64,000 bases of DNA from CAYVLA01 sp964549615 [NCBI: uncultured Thermococci archaeon] (lineage in GTDB: Archaea > CAYQAE01 > CAYVLA01). The stretch's first letter is position 1. Each line of letters starts with the position of its first letter. A model generated the notes under the pieces. That model did no database searches. It saw only the letters and a program-made list of their open reading frames with translations, and was not told the origin of the DNA. The translations under genes and the position numbers were made by a program. Location of the stretch: positions 1-64,000 of the forward strand of contig CAZJVP010000048.1 of NCBI GenBank assembly GCA_964549615.1. Direction: 5' to 3'. This document shows positions 17,984 to 26,012 of the stretch, piece after piece.

Positions 17984-19639
17984 TCAGACAGCCTGCCGCC
18001 TGCGAGAGGAGAGGGAACTCCTGATTCTTCCGCCGATCCTGGGGAAGGGTGCCAACGGCCGTCTGAAGGTAACGGCATTCAACCTGCCCCCGTTGATGTC
18101 CTCCACCATCTTCCTCAGGTCCCAGCCGTATTGGCGCTCGCAGACGCTGACTGCCCGAAGCCCAATCCTAGTTCCGAGCTCTACCAGGAGGCGGACGCCG
18201 ACCTTGGAGGTCGGGCCTGAGAGGCGTCGGATCATCTGGGGCCCGAGGATGTATGGGACCGATCTGAGGGTGTGAAGCCAGCACTTCATGAACAACTCCC
18301 CGTGGAGGGGGGTTAGATCGGCGAGGCGGAAGGAACCCCTTCCCCGGTTGTTTATGTCGACGTAGAAGAGGGGCACCAGAAGGCCGATATGCCCCTTCAG
18401 GCTCTCCACGAGCTCCAGCGTGAGCTCGATGTCCTGCGGCGTCTCGCCCGGCAACCCAACAATCAGCGTCGCGCACGCCAGCCATCGATGCTCGGAAAGA
18501 AGGTCAAAGCATCTCCGCACCATATCGGGCCATTCCTCGCTGCGGAACGGCTTCGGCTTGCCGGGAAGGAACTCCCTGATCAATCTCGGACTCCCAGTCT
18601 CGATTCCGACCTGTCCACTCACGATGAAGCGTGACTTGAGCTCGTCGCCCCTGCCCTCCCTCTCCTTCGCGTCTCGTATCTTCTCGTTGATCTCCTCCAG
18701 AAGCGAATCAGCCTGCACGATCGATGAAACTGAGAAGTGGCTAACGGCTAGGTCATGAACGCCGGGGATCGACAGCACCGCGCCAAGAAGCTCCTTTATC
18801 CGTTCAGGACTTATGCGGGATCCACGGGAGCCATATGCGAGCACATCCTCGGAGTGAAGTATCGGCTGTTGGCCGGCCCTGAGGTTGAGAGAGACCTCGG
18901 CCACTATCTTCTCAAGGGGGATGCTCCGAAGCCTCCTCATCGCCGGGATGCAGAAACGACACCCCCTCCCGCATCCCCTCGCCACTTCGACGAGCCCTGC
19001 GACTGAGGGCTGAGCTATGATCGGTATCTCCTCGGCGAGCACATACTGGCCTTCGACCACCCTTGGCGCCGACCTACCTTGCACCAAGTCGCCGAAGAGC
19101 TTTGGGACGACCTTCTCGCCCTCCCCCACCACCACATGGTCTATCCCCAGATCGTCCATCGTTTCCTCGTCGGCAAGCTGCCAAGCCCCCGGTCCTCCCA
19201 ACACGATCTTCGCGTCCGTGCTCCCTCTTATGGTCTCCAGAAGTGCCCTAAGATTGTGCTCCATGTAGGAGACCCCGCCCATGAGTTCCCTGAACGTGGA
19301 GGTGGCCGGGCCGATGCCCAAGGGGTCGTTCGCCGTCAGCCCCACGACGAGCGTCTTTGGCCCCAAAAGTTCGCTCAGATGCATGGGATGCGCGACGATC
19401 ACGTCATCTCTATGAAACCCAGAGACCAGCAGGCTCGCCTCAACCTTCCTCAGACCGTACGGGGCAAACCTAGCCGAGCCGTCGGCGTTCGCGTCCACAA
19501 TGGGACAGAGCAAGCTGTAGTACACCCAATCCGGGAGCCTGCCGCGCGGCAGCGTGGCCGCGAAACCAAGGAAAAGGTGGCTGTGGTAGCTGCTCATCAG
19601 GGTCCTTTCCGATGTCAGGACGATCTTTCTCTCAACCAT
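17984..19639 (-). CDS. B12-binding-type radical SAM protein
   Basis: A 551-residue iron-sulfur enzyme. The radical SAM cluster motif CxxxCxxC is C223, C227, C230 in RGCGRGCRFC. The N-terminal ~200 residues contain VVGLTANDPLGIG and IVLGGPGAWQLADE, a layout like the Rossmann-type cobalamin-binding domain that precedes many radical SAM domains. After the core come ETGSPRLIREFLPGKPKP and LIVGLPGETPQDIELTLELV, standard SAM-barrel elements. The reaction is unknown; archaeal relatives include uncharacterised B12-dependent methylases. It stands alone between two divergent or unrelated genes. Confidence 0.85.
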   Translation of the reverse strand: MVERKIVLTSERTLMSSYHSHLFLGFAATLPRGRLPDWVYYSLLCPIVDANADGSARFAPYGLRKVEASLLVSGFHRDDVIVAHPMHLSELLGPKTLVVGLTANDPLGIGPATSTFRELMGGVSYMEHNLRALLETIRGSTDAKIVLGGPGAWQLADEETMDDLGIDHVVVGEGEKVVPKLFGDLVQGRSAPRVVEGQYVLAEEIPIIAQPSVAGLVEVARGCGRGCRFCIPAMRRLRSIPLEKIVAEVSLNLRAGQQPILHSEDVLAYGSRGSRISPERIKELLGAVLSIPGVHDLAVSHFSVSSIVQADSLLEEINEKIRDAKEREGRGDELKSRFIVSGQVGIETGSPRLIREFLPGKPKPFRSEEWPDMVRRCFDLLSEHRWLACATLIVGLPGETPQDIELTLELVESLKGHIGLLVPLFYVDINNRGRGSFRLADLTPLHGELFMKCWLHTLRSVPYILGPQMIRRLSGPTSKVGVRLLVELGTRIGLRAVSVCERQYGWDLRKMVEDINGGRLNAVTFRRPLAPFPRIGGRIRSSLSSRRRQAV

Positions 19640-20001
19640 CCTGCCAGCCCCCGTAGCCGAATTCTATGAGTAAGCCAGACTCAAGTCATCCAGCTAGCGT
19701 GCCACCGGCCTGCGTCCCGGGATGGGCGATCCCCCTCATATTTTTTTCGATACGCAAGGCAAATGACGCAAAGAGACACCGGCCCATCGAACCCCAACAA
19801 GACCTTCGAGACAAGGATCCACGAGGACCTTCGGATGCCAAGGACGGCCCGGCCAAGGTGGAGGGGATGGAAGGACAACCACCGCCCGTAAATCCCTGTC
19901 GGGCGGCCCATCAAGTCTCAGGCGTTGCCAGCTGCTTCACTCCTAGGACGTAGGAAAATAGATATCTGTCATCGCGGACCCGTATACAGTCCGGGGTGGC
20001 G
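19640..20001. other. Intergenic region upstream of the membrane propeller gene
   Basis: No gene recognised. A run of seven T at 19739-19748 (CATATTTTTTTCG) could end or start a transcript. The A/T-rich GGAAAATAGATATC near 19950-19966 is the best TATA candidate for the gene starting at 20002. Confidence 0.4.
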
Positions 20002-21255
20002 ATGGAACTGCGAATCCCCTGCGGATCTCGCCGGAATCGGATGGTCCTAGGTATTCTAGCGGCAGTTCTTCTGCTCGGTCTGCTGGGAGTCTTGCCGATC
20101 AAGCTCAAAACCCCTCATGTTCTTAGCGGACTGCCCAGCGCCGTGATACTCACCGAATGGGGTGAGCGAGAAGAAGAGCTTGTCTGGGAGCAGCACAATC
20201 CTACCGGTCGCTGGGAGGAGGGCTTGTGGAAGACGACGCTTCCGTTCTGGATGAATGCGATTGGAGCTGTAGAGGTGGCCCGGATGCAAGGAATGCCCGT
20301 CGTAGGCTGCTGGCTCTCTGGGATGGGGGAGAGGGGCCCGACCCTTGTCCATGTGGACTTGGTGAACAACAAGAAGTACACCTTGGACGTGAAGAAGGCT
20401 ACGGGCATCAACGAGGTGAAGAGCATGGCGGCGAACTGGACCGGGGAGGTGTGCGTGGGAGGACTGGAGGGAATGGGATGGTTCCACAACGACAGCTTCA
20501 CCTGGACCTTCTACCCGGTGGGGAGCCGTGGCATCCCTGGCCCCGTGACGATGCTTCACTTCGACCGTGAGGGCAAGCTCTGGGCAGGTGGCTATGTCTA
20601 CCCGGGCGACGACGAGGCCAAGCCTACCGAGGGTTGGATCTCCGTCTACGATGGAAAGACTTGGAAGACCTGGACCGAGTGGCTACTCTACCCGTACGGC
20701 AAAAGAAACAAAGTGCCTCTTCCGCCTGTCTGGGACGTCGCGTTCAAAGAGGAGGTCCCCATCATCGCCACCGATAGGGGGCTGGCTTTCTACGACTCTG
20801 GAGAGGGAGAGATTCACGCCATAGAGCCGGGCCGGGGTCCTCCCGTCGCGGGGATCGAGGTGGCTGATACCCCGATTGTCAAGATCTTCTACGATGAGGC
20901 GGGGAGCCCATGGCTGATAGGCGGTGATCCCGTGCGGGGCGGGCGTTACCTATCCTACGTCTCCGGCTCTCGCACTAGGAGGGTATCCTTCGCACCGACC
21001 GACAACCCTCGATGGATTCACTTTGGCCTAGGCCGGATATGGGTGGTTGCAGACCAGAACATCTTCCTCTGCAACAAGTCGATGTACGGCGAAGATGTCT
21101 GGAAGAATGGGTACATAGGAGGTGGACCCCACGGCTTCCTGTTTGACAGGGAGGGCAAGGTGTACTTCACCGGCAGGCTGGGTCTTTTCCGTTTCGACTT
21201 CGAAACCTATGGTGACATGTACTTCTGGATCTACGAGGTCGAGCACGTAGCATAG
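20002..21255 (+). CDS. Membrane-anchored beta-propeller protein
   Basis: A 417-residue protein with an N-terminal membrane helix (MVLGILAAVLLLGLLGVLPI) that is either an anchor or an uncleaved signal. The rest is beta-rich with propeller-like repeats: GKLWAGGYVYPG, WISVYDGKTWKTW, GLAFYDSGEGEIH, SPWLIGGDP, GRIWVVADQN and GKVYFTGRLGLFRFD. These resemble the two-component-regulator-propeller (Reg_prop) repeats of the protein at 57020-58285. I take ATG 20002 rather than GTG 19996; they differ by two residues. The domain should face outside. Role unknown; several other propeller proteins in the window suggest a shared surface function. Confidence 0.7.
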   Translation: MELRIPCGSRRNRMVLGILAAVLLLGLLGVLPIKLKTPHVLSGLPSAVILTEWGEREEELVWEQHNPTGRWEEGLWKTTLPFWMNAIGAVEVARMQGMPVVGCWLSGMGERGPTLVHVDLVNNKKYTLDVKKATGINEVKSMAANWTGEVCVGGLEGMGWFHNDSFTWTFYPVGSRGIPGPVTMLHFDREGKLWAGGYVYPGDDEAKPTEGWISVYDGKTWKTWTEWLLYPYGKRNKVPLPPVWDVAFKEEVPIIATDRGLAFYDSGEGEIHAIEPGRGPPVAGIEVADTPIVKIFYDEAGSPWLIGGDPVRGGRYLSYVSGSRTRRVSFAPTDNPRWIHFGLGRIWVVADQNIFLCNKSMYGEDVWKNGYIGGGPHGFLFDREGKVYFTGRLGLFRFDFETYGDMYFWIYEVEHVA

Positions 21256-21496
21256 CCCGGTGGAACCCAGGCATAGTGCTCGATTGCCAGCACTCAATCC
21301 GCCAAGCTGTGCCCACGTCGATAGACGGTCTTGCTTTCTGCCTCAGGTCGGGCGATCCGGGAGGCAAGCAAGGAGTCAGGAAGGTTACGCAGCCTTCTCA
21401 GCAAGCAGAAGGATCTGGCCGACCTGCCGTGTCATGCGCATCGTCCTTTCCGATACGAAGATTGGATGTGGGGTGGGATTCGCCCCGCACAGTGAA

Positions 21497-21587
21497 TGGG
21501 CCCGGCGGGATTCGAACCCGCGACTTGAGGCTTAGAAGGCATGCGGGCCAAGGGCTCCCCGCCCCATCCTAGCTAGGCCACGGGCCC
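21497..21587 (-). tRNA. tRNA-Arg(UCU) with a 16-nt intron at position 29/30
   Basis: Acceptor stem GGGCCCG/CGGGCCC, discriminator A, T-arm GCGGG-TTCGAAT-CCCGC and D-arm GCCT/GGGC are all intact; CCA is not encoded. The anticodon loop is CTTCTAA, giving anticodon UCU at 21534-21536. The anticodon stem closes only if bases 21541-21556 are removed; the mature tRNA is then 75 nt with stem GGGGC/GCCTC (one G-U). The intron interrupts the stem after position 29 rather than the usual 37/38. The 3-4-3 bulge-helix-bulge motif at this junction is complete (see intron entry). A TATA box lies 21-31 nt upstream. Confidence 0.92.
21541..21556 (-). other. Non-canonical archaeal tRNA intron (BHB), position 29/30
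   Basis: The 16-nt intron is AGCCCTTGGCCCGCAT. Exon bases GCGG pair with intron bases CCGC to form the 4-bp central helix. The bulges are GG^A and AT^G, cut as shown. The inner helix is GCC/GGC with a CTT loop, and the outer helix is GGG/CCT. All parts of the splice motif recognised by archaeal tRNA endonuclease are present. Confidence 0.88.
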
Positions 21588-21607
21588 CCCTTGCTGGGGC
21601 CGATCTC

Positions 21608-21618
21608 ATTAAAAATCG
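21608..21618 (-). promoter_or_regulatory. TATA box of tRNA-Arg
   Basis: Minus strand GATTTTTAATG, about 21-31 nt upstream of the tRNA 5' end. Confidence 0.55.
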
Positions 21619-21865
21619 TTCTCTGATCGGACGAGGCCCGGCGCAACCAGAAGGATGGTTCTGTGCGAAGCGGGGGCCAAGAAGCGGAAATCCGATCCAA
21701 GAACCGTGCCGGACGGTCAGCAGAGGTCCGCTGAACAAACATTTTTATGGTGCTTGCCGGGACGCTGGCCAAAGAGGCCTGGGTCCGCTCCTGGACCACG
21801 GCCGTGCTCTGCTTTTCCCACCTAGATGTGAGAAAGCGGTGAAGGCGATCTAGAGGAGGAGTGAC

Positions 21866-22984
21866 ATGGCAAAAGTGAGTCTGAGCGTGATCAAAGCTGA
21901 CGTTGGGAGTTTGGCGGGACACACCGTCGTCCCCAACGAGTTGAAGGAGATAGCGAGGAAGAGCCTCTCCGAGGCCAAGAAGAGCGGCCTCATCAAGGAC
22001 TTCTACGTTGCCAACTGCGGGGATGACCTTGAGCTCATCATGGCCCACAACAAGGGCACTGACAATGCGGAGATCCACGGACTAGCGTGGAAGACCTTCG
22101 AGAAGGCGGCTGACAAGGCCAAGGAGATGATGCTCTACGGCGCGGGCCAGGACCTACTGTCGGACGCATTCTCGGGGAACGTCCGGGGGATGGGGCCAGG
22201 GATCGCGGAGATGGAGTTCACGCAGCGCAAGGCCGAGCCCCTCGTAGTCTTCATGATGGACAAAACGGAGCCCGGCGCGTTCAACCTTCCCATCTTCAAA
22301 ATCTTCGCCGACCCGTTCACAAACGCGGGCCTCGTCATCGATCCCAACGCGCATGCCGGCTTCAGGTTCGAGATCTGGGACATCCTGGAACACAAGAAGG
22401 TGATGATGAGCTGCCCTGAGGAGATGTACGACATGCTCGCCCTGATCGGCGCAAAGGGCAGGTACGTCATCAAGAGGGTCTATCCCAAGAAGGAGCACCC
22501 CAAGCTGCCACCCGAGGAACCCGTCGCGGTCGTCAGCACGGAGAAGCTGTTCCAGATAGCGGGCGAGTACGTCGGAAAGGACGATCCCTGCGGGATAGTG
22601 CGGGCCCAGTCCGGCCTTCCCTCAACGGGCGAGGTTCTCGAGGGATTCGCGTTCCCGCACTTGGTGTCGGGATGGATGCGCGGTAGCCACAACGGGCCAC
22701 TCATGCCCTGCGCCGAGAAGGACGCGGTGTGTTCAAGGTTCGACGGCCCGCCAAGGCTGGTTGGCCTTGGCTTCAACCTGGCGAACGGCATCCTACACGG
22801 ACCCATGGACATGTTCGCAGATCCGGTCTGGGACTACCAGAGAATGGAGGCCGCGAAGATAGCGGACTACATGAGGAGGCATGGGCCATTCGAGCCCCAC
22901 AGGCTGCCTCTTGAGGACATGGAGTACACGACCTTGCCGAAGGTCCTCAAGAACCTCTCCGGGCGGTTCGAGCCCGTCGAGTAG
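21866..22984 (+). CDS. fbp: Fructose-1,6-bisphosphate aldolase/phosphatase (archaeal class V FBPase)
   Basis: A 372-residue bifunctional enzyme of gluconeogenesis, converting triose phosphates to fructose-1,6-bisphosphate and on to fructose-6-phosphate. Its N-terminus (KVSLSVIKADVGSLAGHTVV) and blocks such as NKGTDNAEIHGLAWKTF, AGQDLLSDAFSGNVRGMGPG, FADPFTNAGLVIDP and GFRFEIWDI are hallmarks of this family, and the length is standard. ATG 21866 follows GAGGAGGAGTGAC closely. A TATA-like ATTTTTATGG lies at 21741-21750, giving a leader of about 95 nt. The TIM gene follows almost directly, and a sugar kinase after that: a small gluconeogenic/sugar operon. Confidence 0.95.
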   Translation: MAKVSLSVIKADVGSLAGHTVVPNELKEIARKSLSEAKKSGLIKDFYVANCGDDLELIMAHNKGTDNAEIHGLAWKTFEKAADKAKEMMLYGAGQDLLSDAFSGNVRGMGPGIAEMEFTQRKAEPLVVFMMDKTEPGAFNLPIFKIFADPFTNAGLVIDPNAHAGFRFEIWDILEHKKVMMSCPEEMYDMLALIGAKGRYVIKRVYPKKEHPKLPPEEPVAVVSTEKLFQIAGEYVGKDDPCGIVRAQSGLPSTGEVLEGFAFPHLVSGWMRGSHNGPLMPCAEKDAVCSRFDGPPRLVGLGFNLANGILHGPMDMFADPVWDYQRMEAAKIADYMRRHGPFEPHRLPLEDMEYTTLPKVLKNLSGRFEPVE

Positions 22985-23001
22985 TGGGCGGGGGCTGGGC
23001 A

Positions 23002-23676
23002 TTGAAGATCAGGACGCCCGTTATCGTGCTCAACGTGAAGGCTTATGCCGAATCCTCGGGCGAGAGGGGCGTAGCGCTTCTCAAGGCGTGCGAGGAAGCA
23101 TCCGAAGAGACTGGCGCGTCCATAGTGATCTGCCCCCAGCAGGTCCAGCTGGCCCTCATCGCCAAGCAGTCGAGGATCCCGGTCTTCGCGCAAAGCGTCG
23201 ATGCCCTCGACCCGGGCAGCCAGACGGGCTGGGTAACGCTTCAGTCCATAAAGGCGGTGGGCGCGGCCGGAACGCTAGTCAACCACTCGGAGCACAGGCT
23301 AAAACTGGCGGAGATCGAGTGGATCGTCTCCAAGGCAAGGGAGATGGACCTCGTCACCTGCGTGTGCACCAACAATGTCCCGGTCAGCATGGCAGCGGCT
23401 GCGGTGTCGCCCGACTTCGTCGCGGTGGAGCCCCCGGAGCTGATCGGATCGGGCATCGCGGTCTCCAGGGCTGACCCTCAGATCGTGCGCAACAGCGTCG
23501 ACGCCGTCAAGAAGGTCAACAGAAAGGTCACCGTTCTTTGCGGCGCCGGGATAACCACAGGCGACGACGTCAAGGCCGCGATCGAGCTGGGCTCGGAGGG
23601 AGTACTCCTCGCCTCCGGAGTGGTCAAGGCCAAGAATCCCAAGGCCGCGATCCTGGATCTCTGCAAGGGCGTGTAG
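23002..23676 (+). CDS. tpiA: Triosephosphate isomerase
   Basis: A 224-residue archaeal-type TIM, which interconverts glyceraldehyde-3-phosphate and dihydroxyacetone phosphate. With TTG 23002 as start the catalytic residues fall at N11 and K13 (KIRTPVIVLNVKAY), the classic numbering, so I prefer it to the overlapping GTG at 22984. The electrophilic histidine is in GTLVNHSEHRLK, the catalytic glutamate in VAVEPPELIGSG, and the phosphate-binding loop in VLCGAGITTGDDV. It follows the FBP aldolase/phosphatase directly, supplying its substrate pair. Confidence 0.95.
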   Translation: MKIRTPVIVLNVKAYAESSGERGVALLKACEEASEETGASIVICPQQVQLALIAKQSRIPVFAQSVDALDPGSQTGWVTLQSIKAVGAAGTLVNHSEHRLKLAEIEWIVSKAREMDLVTCVCTNNVPVSMAAAAVSPDFVAVEPPELIGSGIAVSRADPQIVRNSVDAVKKVNRKVTVLCGAGITTGDDVKAAIELGSEGVLLASGVVKAKNPKAAILDLCKGV

Positions 23677-23742
23677 TCCGGCCCTTGCAATCGCTGCGAA
23701 AAATAGATCAAGTCAGCGGGAGCTCGGCCGGCCGGTGAGCGA

Positions 23743-24753
23743 ATGGGCCTAGATGTGATCTCGCTCGGGGAGGCCTTGATCGACTTCATCTCCCTTAAGC
23801 CCGGAGTGTCTCTCGAGGACGCGCCCGGATTCGAGAAGTGCCCTGGGGGAGCACCGGCCAACTTCGCCGTGGCCTGCGCCAGACTCGGGCTTTCGACTGG
23901 CTTCATAGGCAAGGTTGGCGACGATGCGTTCGGACGATTCCTGGCGGCCACGCTCGCAAGCAACGGGGTCGATGTCTCGCAGGTGAAGTATTCCGAACAC
24001 AGGACCGCGCTGGCGTTCGTGTCCATTGCCAAGAACGGCGAGAGGCATTTCATGTTCTACCGCCGCCCCTGCGCGGACCTGATGCTTGAGGAAAGGGAGA
24101 TCGACCCGGGCTACATCTCGGGCGCAAAGATCCTGCACTTCGGAACGGTCAGCCTTTCCGAGAGCCCTGCCAGGGAGGCAACCATGAAGGCCGTGCAATG
24201 CGCGAGGGAGGCCGGCGTGCAGGTATCCTTCGACCCCAACATCAGGTTCCATCTCTGGGCCAAAGAACCGGATGAGATAAGAGAGGACGTCATCTCGGTC
24301 ACAAGAACGTGCGACATATTCCTGCCCTCGGAGGAGGAGGCGCGGTTTTTGTCGGGGATGGATGTCCGGGCCTCGATTGACGAGTTTCTTTCATGGGGTC
24401 CGAAAACGATCGCCATCAAGCTCGGCGAACGCGGGTGCGTTGTTGGGGACAAAACCAAGACCGCAGAGGTCCCCGGAATAAAGGCTAGGGCCGTCGACAC
24501 AACCGGTGCGGGCGACGGATTCGATGCTGGCTTCATCTTCGGGCTCCTTCAGGGACATGGACTTGAGCGAGCCGCGCTCTACGCTAACGCGGTCGGAAGC
24601 CTCGTCGTGCGAAAGAGGGGTGCTATGACGTCGCTGCCCTCCAGGCGCGAGGTTGAGCGGCTTGTCAGCAAGGTGCTTGCCCGGAGTCAGAGCCGATCAC
24701 ACCACACTGCAAAACGGAGGGCGCACCGACGCACCAAGAAACCTACCGGATGA
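23743..24753 (+). CDS. PfkB-family sugar kinase (fructokinase/2-keto-3-deoxygluconate kinase-like)
   Basis: A 336-residue ribokinase-family kinase. It has the N-terminal motif CPGGAPANFAVACARLGLS (substrate-side glycine-rich loop) and the C-terminal ATP/anion-hole motif AVDTTGAGDGFDAGFIFG with the catalytic aspartate. The last ~30 residues are basic (SRSHHTAKRRAHRRTKK) and beyond the normal fold. A TATA-like GAAAAATAG at 23698-23706 lies about 40 nt upstream, so it can be transcribed on its own as well as with the FBP/TIM genes. Exact sugar unknown. Confidence 0.9.
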   Translation: MGLDVISLGEALIDFISLKPGVSLEDAPGFEKCPGGAPANFAVACARLGLSTGFIGKVGDDAFGRFLAATLASNGVDVSQVKYSEHRTALAFVSIAKNGERHFMFYRRPCADLMLEEREIDPGYISGAKILHFGTVSLSESPAREATMKAVQCAREAGVQVSFDPNIRFHLWAKEPDEIREDVISVTRTCDIFLPSEEEARFLSGMDVRASIDEFLSWGPKTIAIKLGERGCVVGDKTKTAEVPGIKARAVDTTGAGDGFDAGFIFGLLQGHGLERAALYANAVGSLVVRKRGAMTSLPSRREVERLVSKVLARSQSRSHHTAKRRAHRRTKKPTG

Positions 24754-25036
24754 AGCCCTTCGGGCCGGCGTCCAAGCGGGGTCCTGCGTCCTGAAAGGGA
24801 GGAGCGGGAAGCCGGAGACTTTCAGCGCAGTCCCGCTCGGCTACGCAGATATGCGCGTTGACGCATAGCTCGGCGCAACCATCAGGGCCGGGAAGAAGGC
24901 AAGACCCAGTCACGCCACACCAGCCCACACGGAGATGCCGCCGAGAAATGTGCCCTCATCGCCTGGGATCCATCTCATGGGACGCTAAGAAGCCCCGGTA
25001 GTGGAGAAATCGGTCGGCCAAATGTACAAACCGCAT

Positions 25037-25420
25037 CTACACGTAGTCCACAAGAAATGAGCTTCGCTCGACACATTCTCTGTGCCTGACGAGCATCTGC
25101 TCGATGGCTTGCCTGAGCGAGTCCCTTCCGACCAAGCCGACCAACGATCCTATTGGCCTTCCCTCGCAGTAGAACACGAGCGTCGGAGTCGAGAACACCC
25201 CGTTCGTGGCCGCAATGACCTTGTTCTCGGCGCTCTCCAAGATGTTCAGCCTGGCGAACTTGACCTTTCCCCGGAACTCTTCCGAGATCTCATCGAGTAT
25301 CGGCTCAAGCATCCTGCACCAGGGACATGCCTGATGCCAGAACTCGACCAACACCAGATCCTTCGAGGCCGCGACCCGATCTCTCCAGTTTCCCGCGTCC
25401 ACATCCATAACGGCACTCAA
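25037..25420 (-). CDS. Thioredoxin-like protein
   Basis: A 127-residue thioredoxin fold with active site WHQACPWCRM (C32, C35) and the cis-proline loop FSTPTLVFYCEGR. The active site CPWC, not CGPC, and an extra cysteine after the cis-proline strand depart from classical thioredoxins. No signal peptide is visible, so it is cytoplasmic. The gene starts 12 bp after the end of the membrane protein gene upstream and is probably co-transcribed with it. Confidence 0.9.
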   Translation of the reverse strand: MSAVMDVDAGNWRDRVAASKDLVLVEFWHQACPWCRMLEPILDEISEEFRGKVKFARLNILESAENKVIAATNGVFSTPTLVFYCEGRPIGSLVGLVGRDSLRQAIEQMLVRHRECVERSSFLVDYV

Positions 25421-25432
25421 GCCTGCTCTCCC

Positions 25433-25978
25433 CTATCTGGCTTCCGCCTCCCTTATGGACCTTGGCCTGAACTGGGTCACGCCCTCGGGGCTAGAGTAGT
25501 CCGGAATCATAAACGAGTCCCACTTCCCCTTGAGCTCCACCTCTTTCCCGACGAACTTGTCGAGCACTTTAGCCGACTGCCATGCCTCGGTTCCCGACGA
25601 GAGGATCACGTAATACTTGGTCCCGTTCATCTCGAAGCTGGGCCGAACGTCCGACTCGCCAAGGCGTATGCGGTGGGTCCACCCCTTCTTGTAGAAGTTG
25701 AGGTACTGGCCTTGAAGGCCCTCTTTGCTGATGCGGTCGACCTCGTCCTCCGAGATGAATGTGGGGTCGCCCTCCTTTGGCACCGCGAGGACCACCATGT
25801 CGTTCGCCTCTAGGATTCCCCGCACGATCTCCTCCTGTCCCGGGAGCTGGTCGTACAGATAGACGGCCCGCGGAACCTGGATCCAGCCGGCGTCCCTTCC
25901 GCTGCCCACAATCACGTAGGCCGCGACGCCAACTCCGACCGCCACCGCCAAGACGATGTAGGGCGCCAGTCTCGACAC
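25433..25978 (-). CDS. Membrane-anchored protein of unknown function
   Basis: A 181-residue protein with an N-terminal membrane helix (LAPYIVLAVAVGVGVAAYVI) and a soluble domain of about 150 residues outside. The domain has motifs such as VPRAVYLYDQLPGQEEI, TKYYVILSSGTEAWQSAKVL and a basic end. It lacks cysteines, so the neighbouring thioredoxin is not an obvious redox partner. I do not recognise a family. It lies between nfnB and the thioredoxin gene on the same strand. Confidence 0.65.
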   Translation of the reverse strand: MSRLAPYIVLAVAVGVGVAAYVIVGSGRDAGWIQVPRAVYLYDQLPGQEEIVRGILEANDMVVLAVPKEGDPTFISEDEVDRISKEGLQGQYLNFYKKGWTHRIRLGESDVRPSFEMNGTKYYVILSSGTEAWQSAKVLDKFVGKEVELKGKWDSFMIPDYSSPEGVTQFRPRSIREAEAR

Positions 25979-26012
25979 GGAAATCTCTCGCGGCGGTCGC
26001 TGATATTTCCTT

